Source of the DNA: Superficieibacter sp. 1612_C1
GTDB taxonomy: Bacteria > Pseudomonadota > Gammaproteobacteria > Enterobacterales > Enterobacteriaceae
Assembly: GCF_015234305.1 (NCBI RefSeq)
Contig: NZ_JADGMI010000004.1
Span: forward strand, 62,001 to 126,000
Direction of reading: 5' to 3'
DNA: 64,000 bases
Position 1 is the first letter of the stretch; each line of letters begins with the position of its first letter. Both the position numbers and the translations under genes were made by a program. This document shows, piece after piece, positions 32,076 to 44,075 of this stretch. The notes under the pieces were generated by a model, which searched no databases, was not told the origin of the DNA, and worked only from the letters and a program-made list of their open reading frames with translations.

Positions 32076-32636
32076 CTACAGCCGTCCCTGCCCTTTCAGC
32101 CATTCACGGACCAGAAACAGCGCGCTGACGTTGCGCGCTTCGTTAAAGTCCGGCTCTTCCAGCAGATCCATCAGATGCGCTAGCGGCCAGCGAACCTGCG
32201 GCAGCGGTTCAGGCTCATCGCCTTCCAGCGATTCCGGATAGAGATCTTCCGCCACCAGGATATTCATTTTGCTGGAAAAATAGGACGGTGCCATGCTGAG
32301 CTTTTTCAGGAAGGTCAGATTATTCGCGCCGAAACCGACCTCTTCTTTCAGCTCGCGGTTGCCAGCCTCAAAAATAGTCTCACCGGGATCGATAAGCCCC
32401 TTTGAGAAACCCAGCTCGTAAGATTCAGTCCCGACCGCATATTCACGGATCAAAATCAGATGGTCGTCGACGATGGGCACAATCATTACCGCCTCTCGCG
32501 TCGAGGGCCGCATCCTTTCATAGACACGACGCACGCCGTTACTGAATTCCAGATCGACACTTTCAACATTAAAAAGACGTGAGCTGGCGACCGTTTCAAC
32601 GTTGAGGATGGTAGGTTTTTGTAATGGTTTGCTCAT
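32076..32636 (-). CDS. nudE: ADP compounds hydrolase NudE (Nudix)
   Basis: A 186-residue Nudix hydrolase that cleaves ADP-ribose, Ap3A and NADH. The Nudix box is visible as G-x5-E-x7-REL-x-EE-x-G within GLIDPGETIFEAGNRELKEE, residues about 79-101. Full family length. It is divergent from igaA and convergent with mrcA. Confidence 0.96.
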   Translation of the reverse strand: MSKPLQKPTILNVETVASSRLFNVESVDLEFSNGVRRVYERMRPSTREAVMIVPIVDDHLILIREYAVGTESYELGFSKGLIDPGETIFEAGNRELKEEVGFGANNLTFLKKLSMAPSYFSSKMNILVAEDLYPESLEGDEPEPLPQVRWPLAHLMDLLEEPDFNEARNVSALFLVREWLKGQGRL

Positions 32637-32938
32637 GGGGCCGGGTCTTTGCTGTGGTAACAGGCATTATTGTGCGACATGCCGCACGGTTTCGGCAATC
32701 CATATTGCTATTTCTTTACATTTTTGCAACTTTCCAAACCTTCCCACATTAACCACAAAAGTCAAGAGGTTGAAATTCAATTAAGAATAAACTGATACAC
32801 GCTTTAAAATGGGTTTGTTACCATCGCGCGTTGCGGAATAACAGGTTAATTCTTGTGCGCTACAACAGACCTGCTGGGCTGCTGCCACCTTACGTAAATT
32901 ATTCATAAGACCTGTAAGAAAAGTAAGATAGGAAAAGC
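32637..32938. other. Divergent nudE-igaA promoter region
   Basis: 302 bases without a credible gene. The middle is AT-rich and must hold the nudE and igaA promoters. I see no hairpin terminator and no regulator site I can name with confidence. Confidence 0.4.
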
Positions 32939-35068
32939 ATGAGCACCTTTTTGATTTTTTTTGCTGCTGTGCTGGCCTGCGTGCTGCTTGCAGGATGGTT
33001 TTTCAGACATAAATTTCACCGGCATCATTTGCCCTGGCTGCATACTTTCGCCAGCGCCACGACGCGTAAGCTGACGGCGGAAGAACAGAGTGCCGTTGAA
33101 AATTATCTGGATAGCCTCAGCCGCATCCAGCAGTTGCCCGTATCCGGTGCCAGCGCGCCGCCGGTCTCGCTAAGCCTTAATGCGCAAAGTTCTACCGTTA
33201 TGGCCGTGACGCGCTCCATTACACGCTATGGCATCACGACCGACGATCCGAATAAATGGCGCTATTTTCTTGATTCCGTCGAAGTCCATCTGCCCCCGTT
33301 CTGGGAACAGTATATTAATGATGAAAATAGCGTTGAGTTGATTTACACCAGTTCGTTGCCACTGGTGATTTCACTGAATGGCCATACCTTAAACGAGTAT
33401 ATGCAGGAGGCGCACGGCTACGCTCTGGAGCGCCCGACATCGACTGAAACCTCTATTCGCGGTGAAGAAAGCGAGCAGATCGAACTGCTCAATATTCGCC
33501 AGCAAACGCGCGAAGAATACGCCCTGAGTCGCCCGGACGGTCTGCGCGAAGCATTGCTGATTGTCGCCTCTTTTCTATTTATGTTTTTCTGCCTCATCGT
33601 CCCCGACGTTTTTTTACCGTGGCTGACAGGTGGCGCAATCCTGTTGCTGGCTGCCGGGCTATGGGGGCTTTTTGCGCCACCGATGAAGAGTATGCGCCGT
33701 GAAATCCACTGTCTTCGTGGCACGCCTAAACGCTGGGGACTTTTTGGTGAAAATAATCTTGAGCAGATAAATAATATCTCGCTGGGCATTATCGATCTCA
33801 TCTATCCACGTCACTGGCAGCCGTGGATCACTCAGGATTTAGGTCAGCAAACCAATATCGATATCTATCTCGACCGCCACGTGGTGCGCCAGGGACGTTT
33901 TTTATCGCTGCATGATGAAGTCAAAAACTTTCCGCTCCAGCACTGGCTGCGCAGCACGGTGATCGCGGCAGGCGCGCTGCTGGTGGTCATTATGCTGTAT
34001 GCGACCGTACCGTTAGAGATGCCGTTTAAATTTACCCTTTCCTGGCTTAAGGGCGCACAAACCGTCGAGGCCACCAGCGTAAAACAGCTGACAGAGAAAG
34101 GCGTGCGTACCGGTGATACGTTGCGGATTCAGGGCAGCGGCATGTGTAATATTCATCCGGGCGGAAACTGGGGCTCCCGCGTCAGCTCGCCTTTCATGCC
34201 GTTTGACTGTTCACAAATCGTCTGGAATGATGCGCCTCCGCTGCCGTTACCAGAATCGGAAACCGTTAACAATGCGACCGCGCTGATGCAGGCGATGAAC
34301 CAACAATTGCATCCAGGCCCCGATGAAATCACGCGCGTCAGCCCGGCGCTGCGTTCAGCGATCCAAAAATCAGGGATGGTATTGCTGGATGATTTTGCGG
34401 ATATCGTGCTGAAAACGCAGCAACTCTGTGCGGCGGCGGACGAATGCGTCAGGCTGAAAAACGCGTTGGTCAATCTCGGTAATACTAAAGACTGGGAGAC
34501 GCTGACCAAACGCGCCAGCGCAGGCAGACTGGACGGTGTTAACGTTTTGCTCCGTCCGGTCAGTGCGGAATCGCTGGAAAATATGGTGACGACCACCGCC
34601 GCGCCGTTTGTGACGCGTGAAACCTCGCGCGCGGCCCAGGCGCTCAACAGCCCGGCCCCCGGCGGTTTTCTGATTTCCAGCGACGAAGGTAGCGATCTGG
34701 TGAACCAACCTTACCCGCCGGTGACGCTGTATGATTATCCGGCGCATGAACAGTGGGAAGAGTTTCAGCGTCTGGCAGAAATGCTGATGCACACGCCGTT
34801 TACAGCTGAAGGCATCGTCACCAAAATTTATACTGATGCGAACGGTACTCAGCATATCAGCCTTCACCGTATGCCTGACCGCGCAGGGCTGTGGCGCTAC
34901 CTGGCAACGACGCTGCTGATGCTGGCGATGATCGTCTGCGCGGTTTACAACGGTGTGCAGGCCATTCGCCGCTATCAGCGTAACCGCAGCCGTCTGGCAA
35001 AGATCCACGACTATTATGACAGCTGCCTGAACCCGGTATTGATCCCCTCGCCGGACAAGCTCTCCTGA
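32939..35068 (+). CDS. igaA: IgaA/YrfF, inner-membrane repressor of the Rcs phosphorelay
   Basis: A 709-residue membrane protein that restrains RcsC-RcsD-RcsB signalling under unstressed conditions and is essential in Salmonella unless rcs is mutated. Visible segments are an N-terminal helix (about 2-20), two helices near 203-240, one near 341-357, a large periplasmic region (about 360-650) and a last helix near 652-672. The periplasmic part contains paired cysteines (MCNIHPG, FDCSQ, QLCAAADEC), consistent with the disulfides known in IgaA. It heads an igaA-yrfG-hslR-hslO run. Confidence 0.96.
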   Translation: MSTFLIFFAAVLACVLLAGWFFRHKFHRHHLPWLHTFASATTRKLTAEEQSAVENYLDSLSRIQQLPVSGASAPPVSLSLNAQSSTVMAVTRSITRYGITTDDPNKWRYFLDSVEVHLPPFWEQYINDENSVELIYTSSLPLVISLNGHTLNEYMQEAHGYALERPTSTETSIRGEESEQIELLNIRQQTREEYALSRPDGLREALLIVASFLFMFFCLIVPDVFLPWLTGGAILLLAAGLWGLFAPPMKSMRREIHCLRGTPKRWGLFGENNLEQINNISLGIIDLIYPRHWQPWITQDLGQQTNIDIYLDRHVVRQGRFLSLHDEVKNFPLQHWLRSTVIAAGALLVVIMLYATVPLEMPFKFTLSWLKGAQTVEATSVKQLTEKGVRTGDTLRIQGSGMCNIHPGGNWGSRVSSPFMPFDCSQIVWNDAPPLPLPESETVNNATALMQAMNQQLHPGPDEITRVSPALRSAIQKSGMVLLDDFADIVLKTQQLCAAADECVRLKNALVNLGNTKDWETLTKRASAGRLDGVNVLLRPVSAESLENMVTTTAAPFVTRETSRAAQALNSPAPGGFLISSDEGSDLVNQPYPPVTLYDYPAHEQWEEFQRLAEMLMHTPFTAEGIVTKIYTDANGTQHISLHRMPDRAGLWRYLATTLLMLAMIVCAVYNGVQAIRRYQRNRSRLAKIHDYYDSCLNPVLIPSPDKLS

Positions 35069-35124
35069 TTCTGAATAGCGACAGTTGTGGTACGCTGTCG
35101 CCTTTCTTCCCGCTGGAGAGTGAT

Positions 35125-35808
35125 ATGCATCCCGATATTCGCTGGCAGGACGTCGACACGGTCCTGCTGGATATGGACGGAACCCTGCTCGACCTCGCCT
35201 TTGACAACTATTTCTGGCAGCAACTGGTTCCCGAGACCTACGGCGCGGCACGCGGCGTCAGCCCGCAGGAAGCGCAGGTGCTCATCCGCCAGGAATACAG
35301 TGCGGTGCAGCATACGCTAAACTGGTATTGTCTGGATTACTGGAGCGAACGTCTGGGGCTGGATATCTGCGCGATGACCACCGCGCAGGGACCGCGTGCG
35401 TTATTACGTGAGGATACGGTTCCCTTTCTTGACGCGCTAAAAGCATGCGGGAAACAGCGTATTCTGCTGACCAATGCGCATCCGCACAATCTGGCCGTGA
35501 AGCTGGAGCATACGGGATTAGGTGCGCACCTTGATTTATTACTTTCCACCCACACATTTGGTTATCCGAAAGAGGATCAGCGCCTCTGGCAGGCGGTCAG
35601 GCAGGAAACCGGACTGAACCCTGAGAAGACGTTATTTATTGATGACAGCGAGCCGATTCTGGATGCCGCCGCACAATTTGGCATTCGCTATTGCCTTGGC
35701 GTCACCAACCCGGACTCCGGTCTGGCGGACAAGCACTATTTACGCCATCCGTCGCTCAATGATTACCGGCGTCTGATCCCCTCACTTACCGTGAAGGAGT
35801 TGCCATGA
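35125..35808 (+). CDS. yrfG: HAD-family nucleotidase YrfG (GMP/IMP-type)
   Basis: A 227-residue cytoplasmic HAD phosphatase. Motif I is LLDMDGTLLDL (residues 15-25), motif II is LLTNAHP, the motif III lysine is in GYPKEDQRLW, and motif IV is LFIDDSEPIL. E. coli YrfG is annotated as a GMP/IMP nucleotidase; I infer the same here. Its stop overlaps the hslR start by 4 bases. Confidence 0.93.
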   Translation: MHPDIRWQDVDTVLLDMDGTLLDLAFDNYFWQQLVPETYGAARGVSPQEAQVLIRQEYSAVQHTLNWYCLDYWSERLGLDICAMTTAQGPRALLREDTVPFLDALKACGKQRILLTNAHPHNLAVKLEHTGLGAHLDLLLSTHTFGYPKEDQRLWQAVRQETGLNPEKTLFIDDSEPILDAAAQFGIRYCLGVTNPDSGLADKHYLRHPSLNDYRRLIPSLTVKELP

Positions 35809-36206
35809 AAGAAAAGCCCTCTGACGCCGTCAGACTGGATAAATGGCTGTGGGCAGCCCGTTTTTATAAAACGCGTGCGCTGGCGCGCGAAATGGTTGAA
35901 GGCGGCAAGGTGCATTACAACGGTCAGCGCAGCAAGCCGAGTAAAATCGTCGAGCTGAATGCCACCCTCACGCTGCGTCAGGGCAATGATGAGCGCACGG
36001 TGATTGTGAAAGCGATTACCGAGCAGCGCCGCCCCTCCACGGAAGCGACGACGCTCTATGAAGAGACACCGGAAAGCGTGGAAAAGCGTGAGAAGATAGC
36101 GCTGGCGCGTAAAATGAATGCCCTGACCATGCCCCATCCCGACAGGCGACCGGATAAAAAAGAACGTCGCGACCTGATGAGATTTAAACACGGCGAAAAC
36201 GAATAA
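35805..36206 (+). CDS. hslR: Ribosome-associated heat-shock protein Hsp15
   Basis: A 133-residue S4-domain RNA-binding protein that recycles free 50S subunits carrying nascent chains. The S4/alpha-L motif spans about residues 9-55 ([33 protein letters not shown]). A basic tail ([17 protein letters not shown]) follows. It is coupled by overlap to yrfG and lies 23 bases before hslO. Confidence 0.96.
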   Translation: MKEKPSDAVRLDKWLWAARFYKTRALAREMVEGGKVHYNGQRSKPSKIVELNATLTLRQGNDERTVIVKAITEQRRPSTEATTLYEETPESVEKREKIALARKMNALTMPHPDRRPDKKERRDLMRFKHGENE

Positions 36207-36229
36207 TGTCGCCCGCAAGAGAGACCACT

Positions 36230-37108
36230 ATGACTCAACACGATCAACTTCACCGTTACCTGTTTGAAAATTACGCCGTGCGCGGCGAAATGGTAACCGT
36301 GTCGGAAAGCCTGCAAGAGATCCTTGCCAACCATAGCTATCCGCTGCCGGTGAAGACTATTCTCGCCGAGCTGCTGGTCGCCACCAGTCTGCTGACAGCA
36401 ACGCTGAAATTTGACGGTGATATCACCGTTCAACTTCAGGGCGATGGCCCGATGAACCTGGCGGTAATTAACGGTAATAACCGCCAGCAGCTGCGCGGCG
36501 TAGCGCGTATGCAGGGCGAGATCCCGGAAAACGCCGATATGAAAACGCTGATCGGCAACGGTTATCTGGTGATCACCATTACGCCGGATGAGGGCGAGCG
36601 CTATCAGGGCGTGGTGGGTCTGGAAGGTGATACGCTGGCAGCCTGCCTGGAAGATTACTTTATGCGTTCTGAACAGTTGCCAACGCGTCTGTTTATCCGC
36701 ACCGGTGAAGCGGACGGCAAACCAGCGGCAGGCGGCATGCTGTTGCAGGTGCTTCCGGCACAGGAAACGCAGATGAATGACTTTGAGCATCTGGCGACCC
36801 TGACCGAAACCATCAAAGCCGACGAGCTGTTTACGCTGCCCGCGAACGATGTATTGTGGCGTCTGTATCATGAGGAAGAGGTCACGCTGTACGAGCCGCA
36901 AAAGGTGGAGTTTAAATGTACCTGCTCTCGCGAGCGCTGTGCCGCGGCGCTGAAAACGCTGCCGGATGAAGAGCTGGACAGTATTCTGGCGGAAGACGGT
37001 GAAATCGACATGAACTGCGATTACTGCGGTAGTCACTATGTCTTTGACGCGATGGATATTACTGCTATTCGCAATAATGCCTCACCGGGCGATCCGCAGG
37101 TGCATTAA
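36230..37108 (+). CDS. hslO: Redox-regulated chaperone Hsp33
   Basis: A 292-residue holdase activated by oxidation plus unfolding. The C-terminal redox switch has the four Zn-binding cysteines as CTC (within KCTCSRERC) and CDYC ([10 protein letters not shown]) near residues 232-268. The start at 36230 ([15 protein letters not shown]) matches E. coli; an upstream in-frame start would add eight residues. It is the last gene of the igaA-hslO run. Confidence 0.97.
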   Translation: MTQHDQLHRYLFENYAVRGEMVTVSESLQEILANHSYPLPVKTILAELLVATSLLTATLKFDGDITVQLQGDGPMNLAVINGNNRQQLRGVARMQGEIPENADMKTLIGNGYLVITITPDEGERYQGVVGLEGDTLAACLEDYFMRSEQLPTRLFIRTGEADGKPAAGGMLLQVLPAQETQMNDFEHLATLTETIKADELFTLPANDVLWRLYHEEEVTLYEPQKVEFKCTCSRERCAAALKTLPDEELDSILAEDGEIDMNCDYCGSHYVFDAMDITAIRNNASPGDPQVH

Positions 37109-37131
37109 TTTCAGGGGCGGCGATGCTCCTG

Positions 37132-37275
37132 ATGCCCGGCGGCGCTGCGCTTGCACGGGCCTACGCAAACATCAACCGGTTGATATTGCGGTATTAACCG
37201 ATTGGCATTTCGGCGTTAAACGGTTGATATTTCTATATTTGCAGGCCGGGTAAGGCGAAGCCGCCACCCGGCATT
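37132..37275. repeat. REP pair (BIME) between hslO and yhgE
   Basis: Inverted REP units gatgcccggcggcgctgcgc (from 37129) and gcaggccgggtaaggcgaag (from 37241) frame an AT-rich linker. The linker carries two copies of a cggttgatatt motif. They lie in the convergent hslO/yhgE gap. Confidence 0.82.
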
Positions 37276-37293
37276 ACCTGGCACGGTAGCCGA

Positions 37294-37319
37294 AAAGGGG
37301 GCATTGCCCCCTTTCTTTT
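37294..37319. terminator. Bidirectional terminator between hslO and yhgE
   Basis: AAAGGGGGC-att-GCCCCCTTT is a perfect 9-bp stem followed by CTTTTA on the plus strand and by TTTTC on the minus strand. It touches the yhgE stop codon and serves convergent hslO and yhgE. Confidence 0.85.
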
Positions 37320-39060
37320 ACTCATACGAATAATAATTTATTCTCACCCGCTCGCCGTTAATGCTGAGATCATGCCATACCTTAGGCGTCAGCTTAACCT
37401 GCCCCTGCTCGATGGCCTGTAGCAAAGCCGCCTTATCCAGTGACTCAGGCAAATCCCAGGCGTTGCCGTTAGCTGCCCACCCTTCTTTATCATGCCTGAA
37501 AACGGTAATCCGTCTTTCATCCAGGTTGTAATACAGCCACTCCATTTCACCATCGTGATTGACATCCTGCGCCATCAGCCAGCAATTTTTCTGGGTGTCT
37601 GAGCATTCAGATAAACTTCCCTGCCTCTCAAGAAGCCGATCCCAGAATGCCTTATCGGGAGGGGTTCCCGGCGCGGCCAGGCGGATATTTTTTTGCAGGA
37701 AGGCGACGTTAACCGCAACGTCGCTACCGCGCTCCGCATTCAACATGTTTTTCAGCGTATGATTGCGAGTGCCATTGCTGGTAAATTTCGTATCCTTTTG
37801 CAGCGCAAGCAACGCTTCATGCCCGCGCCGTCCGGCACCGCTCAGCATACTCAGGCTGAGATCGTCGGCGGCCGTCTGCCCGCTGTGATAACGTGCCATC
37901 TGGCTGTTTACGCTAATACGATAGCGATCAAGCACCGGTGAATGCAGCAGGATCAGGATGACCAGCATTAACAGCGCGACGCTTTGATTGACAATCCCCT
38001 GTACAACCAGCGGCTCCCGCCGACGGCGGACAACGCTAAACGCATAGCCAGACGCCCACACCATTGCAACAAGGGTGATCAGCACGGCATAAAAACGCTC
38101 CGGCGTCCAGCCGTACTGAGCAATACGCACCCACACAGCCCAGCCGGCCAGCAGAGTCAGCAGCGGTAAAACGATGAGCGATAACCGGACCAGATAACGC
38201 AGCGCCAGCGGATACGGTAACTGGCTTTTCTCCGGTGACCAGACCATTGCCACTAATACCAGCAGCATAAGTACCAGGCTGTTTAACAAGCCTGCCGCGG
38301 AGATGCGCGTGGAGATAGTGCCAATACCAACAAAGGGCAGCGTCACGATAAACAGCAATACCACCAGGGCGACCAGCGGCAGCAAACCACGCGCAATCAG
38401 GGCTAACAAGTTTTGCACCGCGTGGATCAGACGCGACTCGTTACGGGCGAGGATCAACACCAGCGCGCACAGCAGACCGCTGGAGATATAAAAAAACCAC
38501 TTCGTCTCAAAGAATAGCCAGTGGAAAAAATCCAGGTTCAGCAGCTTAAATAATTCAGACCACAAGCAAAGCACCAGCCAAAACAGGCCAGATGCCAGAA
38601 AGATTAGCAGCAGCGAGAGGCTGTTCTGCCACAGGCGCTGGTAGAAAAACGCATATCCGGCACGAAACCGTCCCGTCTGGAGCCGCGCCTGAAACCAGGG
38701 CAGCATCAGCATGGCCATGATTACCAGCAGGAAACTATAGAGTATTAGCGCTTCCTGAAGCCGCCAGCTGTCAGTTAGTGCAAAATTCCAGCGAACCCAC
38801 CCGCTCATCACACAAACGACCGCCAGTACCGCTATCAGGCCGATCCATAGCGCTCGCTGGCGAAAGCGCGTGACGGTAAAGAGCAGCGTACCCGCTACGG
38901 CAATAGAGCCCATCAAGCCATACAGCATGTAGCCATTGGCAGCGGGCAGATCGTGCGCCTCAATAAAACGCAGCAAGAAATAGCACAATAGCCCCTGAAG
39001 CAAGCCTGCGGCGATCATGCCCCATCGTGTCGCAGGCGAAAGTGTCGTAACCCTGTCCAT
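37318..39060 (-). CDS. yhgE: YhgE, multi-pass inner-membrane protein of unknown function
   Basis: A 580-residue protein with about ten hydrophobic segments in its first 380 residues, followed by a soluble C-terminal part (about 400-580). It resembles E. coli YhgE (574 residues, DUF4153-type) in length and N terminus (LSPATRWGMI). The start at 39060 is chosen over an ATG 13 codons upstream, which would add a non-conserved MRQSIFLTNSDTV. No function is established. It is divergent from pckA and convergent with hslO. Confidence 0.9.
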   Translation of the reverse strand: MDRVTTLSPATRWGMIAAGLLQGLLCYFLLRFIEAHDLPAANGYMLYGLMGSIAVAGTLLFTVTRFRQRALWIGLIAVLAVVCVMSGWVRWNFALTDSWRLQEALILYSFLLVIMAMLMLPWFQARLQTGRFRAGYAFFYQRLWQNSLSLLLIFLASGLFWLVLCLWSELFKLLNLDFFHWLFFETKWFFYISSGLLCALVLILARNESRLIHAVQNLLALIARGLLPLVALVVLLFIVTLPFVGIGTISTRISAAGLLNSLVLMLLVLVAMVWSPEKSQLPYPLALRYLVRLSLIVLPLLTLLAGWAVWVRIAQYGWTPERFYAVLITLVAMVWASGYAFSVVRRRREPLVVQGIVNQSVALLMLVILILLHSPVLDRYRISVNSQMARYHSGQTAADDLSLSMLSGAGRRGHEALLALQKDTKFTSNGTRNHTLKNMLNAERGSDVAVNVAFLQKNIRLAAPGTPPDKAFWDRLLERQGSLSECSDTQKNCWLMAQDVNHDGEMEWLYYNLDERRITVFRHDKEGWAANGNAWDLPESLDKAALLQAIEQGQVKLTPKVWHDLSINGERVRINYYSYE

Positions 39061-39192
39061 AACGGTATCCGAATTGGTTAAGAAAATGGATTGTCTCATC
39101 TCATGCCAAAAAAGATGAGTCTGTTAGTGGATAAAAATGAAGCTGAATTAACGATGCATCTGTGAAACCCTTACGTAATTAACTTACATGAA

Positions 39193-39208
39193 TGCGATTA
39201 CACTCACA
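39193..39208. promoter_or_regulatory. CRP site in the yhgE-pckA intergenic region
   Basis: TGCGATTACACTCACA is one mismatch from TGTGA-N6-TCACA. It lies 222 bases before the pckA start. pckA of E. coli is activated by cAMP-CRP, so this gluconeogenic gene is the likely target. The rest of the 370-base gap (39061-39430) shows no gene, and I cannot fix the -10/-35 elements. Confidence 0.65.
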
Positions 39209-39430
39209 AACTGCCAGATTTATGCTCTGAGATTTAACGTTTTAAAAACATAATCAGTAAGAAAACACCATTTACTGCCATAATCATCACCGCTTTATAA
39301 CCGGAGTGGTAGCGTTTTACGTCAAGCAGAGTTTTGTCCGGATACGTAAATCTATGAGCCCCGTCGCGGTTAATTGACCCAGAACAACCCTACAATTTGA
39401 GGCAGTACATATTGGCTAAGGAGCAGTGAC

Positions 39431-41050
39431 ATGCGCGTTAAAGAATTAACCCCGCAAGATCTCAAGGCTTATGGTATCAACGACGTTCAGGATATCGTTT
39501 ACAACCCCGATTACGACACGCTGTATCAGGAGGAGCTTAATCCAGACCTGGAAGGATACGAGCGCGGGGTACTGACGAATTCTGGTGCTATCGCCGTCGA
39601 CACCGGTATTTTCACCGGACGTTCGCCGAAAGATAAGTATATTGTTCGTGATGACACTACCCGCGACACCGTGTGGTGGTCTGATAAAGGTAAAGGTAAG
39701 AACGACAACAAGCCGCTCACACCGGAAATCTGGCAGCATTTGAAGGGAATCGTCACTCAGCAACTCTCAGGTAAACGACTTTTCATTATTGATGCCTTCT
39801 GCGGCGCTAACGCAGATACCCGTCTGTCAGTACGTTTTATTACTGAAGTGGCCTGGCAGGCGCACTTTGTGAAAAACATGTTTATTCGCCCCACCGATGC
39901 GGAACTGGCGGATTTCACGCCGGACTTTATCGTCATGAACGGTGCGAAATGCACTAACCCGCAGTGGAAAGAGCAGGGTCTGAACTCGGAGAACTTCGTC
40001 GCTTTCAACCTGACCGAGCGCGTCCAGCTTATTGGCGGGACGTGGTACGGCGGCGAAATGAAGAAAGGGATGTTCTCGATGATGAACTACCTGCTGCCGC
40101 TGAAGGGTATCGCTTCCATGCACTGCTCCGCCAACGTCGGCGCAGACGGCGATGTGGCGGTCTTCTTCGGTCTCTCCGGCACCGGCAAAACCACGCTGTC
40201 CACCGATCCGAAACGCCGTTTGATTGGCGATGACGAACACGGCTGGGACGACGATGGGGTCTTTAACTTCGAAGGCGGCTGCTACGCCAAAACCATCAAG
40301 CTTTCCGAAGAGGCTGAGCCGGATATTTATCACGCCATCCGCCGCGATGCCCTGCTGGAAAACGTCACCGTGCGCGATGACGGTTCAATCGATTTTGATG
40401 ACGGTTCGAAAACGGAGAATACCCGCGTTTCCTACCCGATTTATCACATCGAAAACATCGTCAAGCCGGTATCAAAAGCCGGGCATGCAACGAAGGTCAT
40501 TTTCCTGACCGCCGACGCGTTCGGCGTGCTGCCGCCGGTATCTCGCCTGACCGCGAACCAGACGCAGTACCACTTCCTCTCCGGCTTTACCGCAAAACTG
40601 GCCGGAACGGAGCGCGGGATCACCGAACCGACGCCCACCTTCTCCGCCTGCTTCGGCGCGGCGTTCCTGTCGCTGCATCCGACGCAGTATTCCGAAGTGC
40701 TGGTGAAACGCATGCAGGCTGCGGGAGCACAGGCGTATCTGGTGAACACCGGCTGGAACGGCACCGGCAAGCGTATTTCCATTAAGAATACCCGCGCCAT
40801 TATCGACGCCATTCTTAACGGTTCGCTGGACGATGCCGAAACCTTCACGCTGCCGATATTTGATCTGGCCGTGCCGACCAGCCTGCCGGGCGTGGATACG
40901 CATATCCTCGATCCGCGTAACACCTACGCCTCCCCAGAGCAGTGGCAGGAAAAAGCCGATGCGCTGGCGAAATTGTTTATCAGCAATTTCGAGAAGTATA
41001 CCGATACGCCAGCAGGCGCTGCGCTGGTGAGTGCGGGACCGAAGCTGTAA
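39431..41050 (+). CDS. pckA: Phosphoenolpyruvate carboxykinase (ATP)
   Basis: A 539-residue gluconeogenic enzyme converting oxaloacetate to PEP. The kinase-1a P-loop is [11 protein letters not shown] (near residue 248), the PCK signature [14 protein letters not shown] lies near 118, and the metal-binding [19 protein letters not shown] follows the P-loop. Length is within one residue of E. coli. It is monocistronic. Confidence 0.98.
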   Translation: MRVKELTPQDLKAYGINDVQDIVYNPDYDTLYQEELNPDLEGYERGVLTNSGAIAVDTGIFTGRSPKDKYIVRDDTTRDTVWWSDKGKGKNDNKPLTPEIWQHLKGIVTQQLSGKRLFIIDAFCGANADTRLSVRFITEVAWQAHFVKNMFIRPTDAELADFTPDFIVMNGAKCTNPQWKEQGLNSENFVAFNLTERVQLIGGTWYGGEMKKGMFSMMNYLLPLKGIASMHCSANVGADGDVAVFFGLSGTGKTTLSTDPKRRLIGDDEHGWDDDGVFNFEGGCYAKTIKLSEEAEPDIYHAIRRDALLENVTVRDDGSIDFDDGSKTENTRVSYPIYHIENIVKPVSKAGHATKVIFLTADAFGVLPPVSRLTANQTQYHFLSGFTAKLAGTERGITEPTPTFSACFGAAFLSLHPTQYSEVLVKRMQAAGAQAYLVNTGWNGTGKRISIKNTRAIIDAILNGSLDDAETFTLPIFDLAVPTSLPGVDTHILDPRNTYASPEQWQEKADALAKLFISNFEKYTDTPAGAALVSAGPKL

Positions 41051-41057
41051 ACCTATG

Positions 41058-41077
41058 ATGCCCGGCATGCCGGGCAT
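41058..41077 (+). terminator. Perfect palindrome after pckA
   Basis: ATGCCCGGCATGCCGGGCAT is a 20-base perfect palindrome seven bases after the pckA stop, followed within 10 bases by CCTTTTTAA. It reads as a pckA terminator; the core also resembles half a REP unit. Confidence 0.65.
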
Positions 41078-41100
41078 ATCACCTTTTTAACGCATAGCAC

Positions 41101-41203
41101 ATACCCGGTGGCGCTTCGCTTACCGGGCCTACAGGGTAGAACGGCATAGAGTCTGGCTCTTGTTTTTGTAGGCCGGGCAAGGCAAAGCCGCCGCCCGGCA
41201 TTA
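41101..41203. repeat. REP pair (BIME) between pckA and envZ
   Basis: Inverted REP units lie at about 41101-41131 (atacccggtggcgcttcgct) and 41168-41203 (gtaggccgggcaaggcaaag). They fill the convergent pckA/envZ gap. Confidence 0.83.
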
Positions 41204-41219
41204 CGGGTAAAATGCCGCG

Positions 41220-43288
<2,069 letters not shown>

Positions 43289-43511
43289 GGTTTTTACTCC
43301 CAAAGGTTCGCAAAAGTCGTGATAACGTATTCTTAAGAAAGGCCACGCTTGCCACCAGCGAAATCTGGTATAAATTTCAGTCTAAATTGTTACAAAGCAT
43401 ATTTAACAGTAGCTTAAGTATACATATAAGCATAAATCATATTATTTATTCTGTCGGCAGCGTTGCGTGTTACGTATTGTGCGCAAGATCGGATAAAAAA
43501 GGTAAGAGACG

Positions 43512-43985
43512 ATGAAAACGCCATTAATCACCCGTGAGGGATACGAAAAATTAAAGCAGGAGATGGATTATCTCTGGCGTGAAGAGCGTCCGGAAGTCAC
43601 CAAAAAGGTGACCTGGGCGGCGAGCCTCGGCGATCGTAGTGAAAACGCCGATTACCAGTACAACAAAAAACGCCTGCGCGAGATTGACCGCCGCGTGCGC
43701 TACCTCACTAAGTGCCTGGAAAATCTGAAAATCGTCGATTACTCGCCGCAGCAGGAAGGAAAAGTTTTTTTCGGCGCGTGGGTTGAGGTAGAGAATGATG
43801 ACGGCGACGTTAAGCGTTTTCGCATCGTTGGCTACGATGAAATTTTTGGTCGTAAGGATTACATCTCCATCGATTCGCCAATGGCGCGGGCGCTGCTGAA
43901 AAAAGAGGTCGGCGATCTGGCTGTGGTTCAGACGCCTGCGGGTGAAGCGAGCTGGTACGTCAACGACATTGAGTATGTGAAATAG
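43512..43985 (+). CDS. greB: Transcript cleavage factor GreB
   Basis: A 157-residue secondary-channel factor that rescues backtracked RNA polymerase. The N-terminal coiled coil (about 1-75) carries the acidic tip residues near SLGDRSENADYQYNKK, and the C-terminal FKBP-like domain begins near residue 82. It is divergent from ompR. AAGGTAAGAGACG precedes the ATG. Confidence 0.97.
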   Translation: MKTPLITREGYEKLKQEMDYLWREERPEVTKKVTWAASLGDRSENADYQYNKKRLREIDRRVRYLTKCLENLKIVDYSPQQEGKVFFGAWVEVENDDGDVKRFRIVGYDEIFGRKDYISIDSPMARALLKKEVGDLAVVQTPAGEASWYVNDIEYVK

Positions 43986-44075
43986 AACTGTCCGAAGCCG
44001 CTGTCTGCGACTGGCATTTTTGCCTGTCAGTCCGTATAACTATCCGCTGATTTTGACCCTAAGATGATACTAGCC

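Noticed and set aside
31889-32128. 79-codon frame after mrcA
   Set aside because: It spans a REP pair and the end of nudE, with no ribosome binding site.
36056-37036. 326-codon antisense frame across hslR and hslO
   Set aside because: It lies wholly over two conserved genes and has no credible start or family features.
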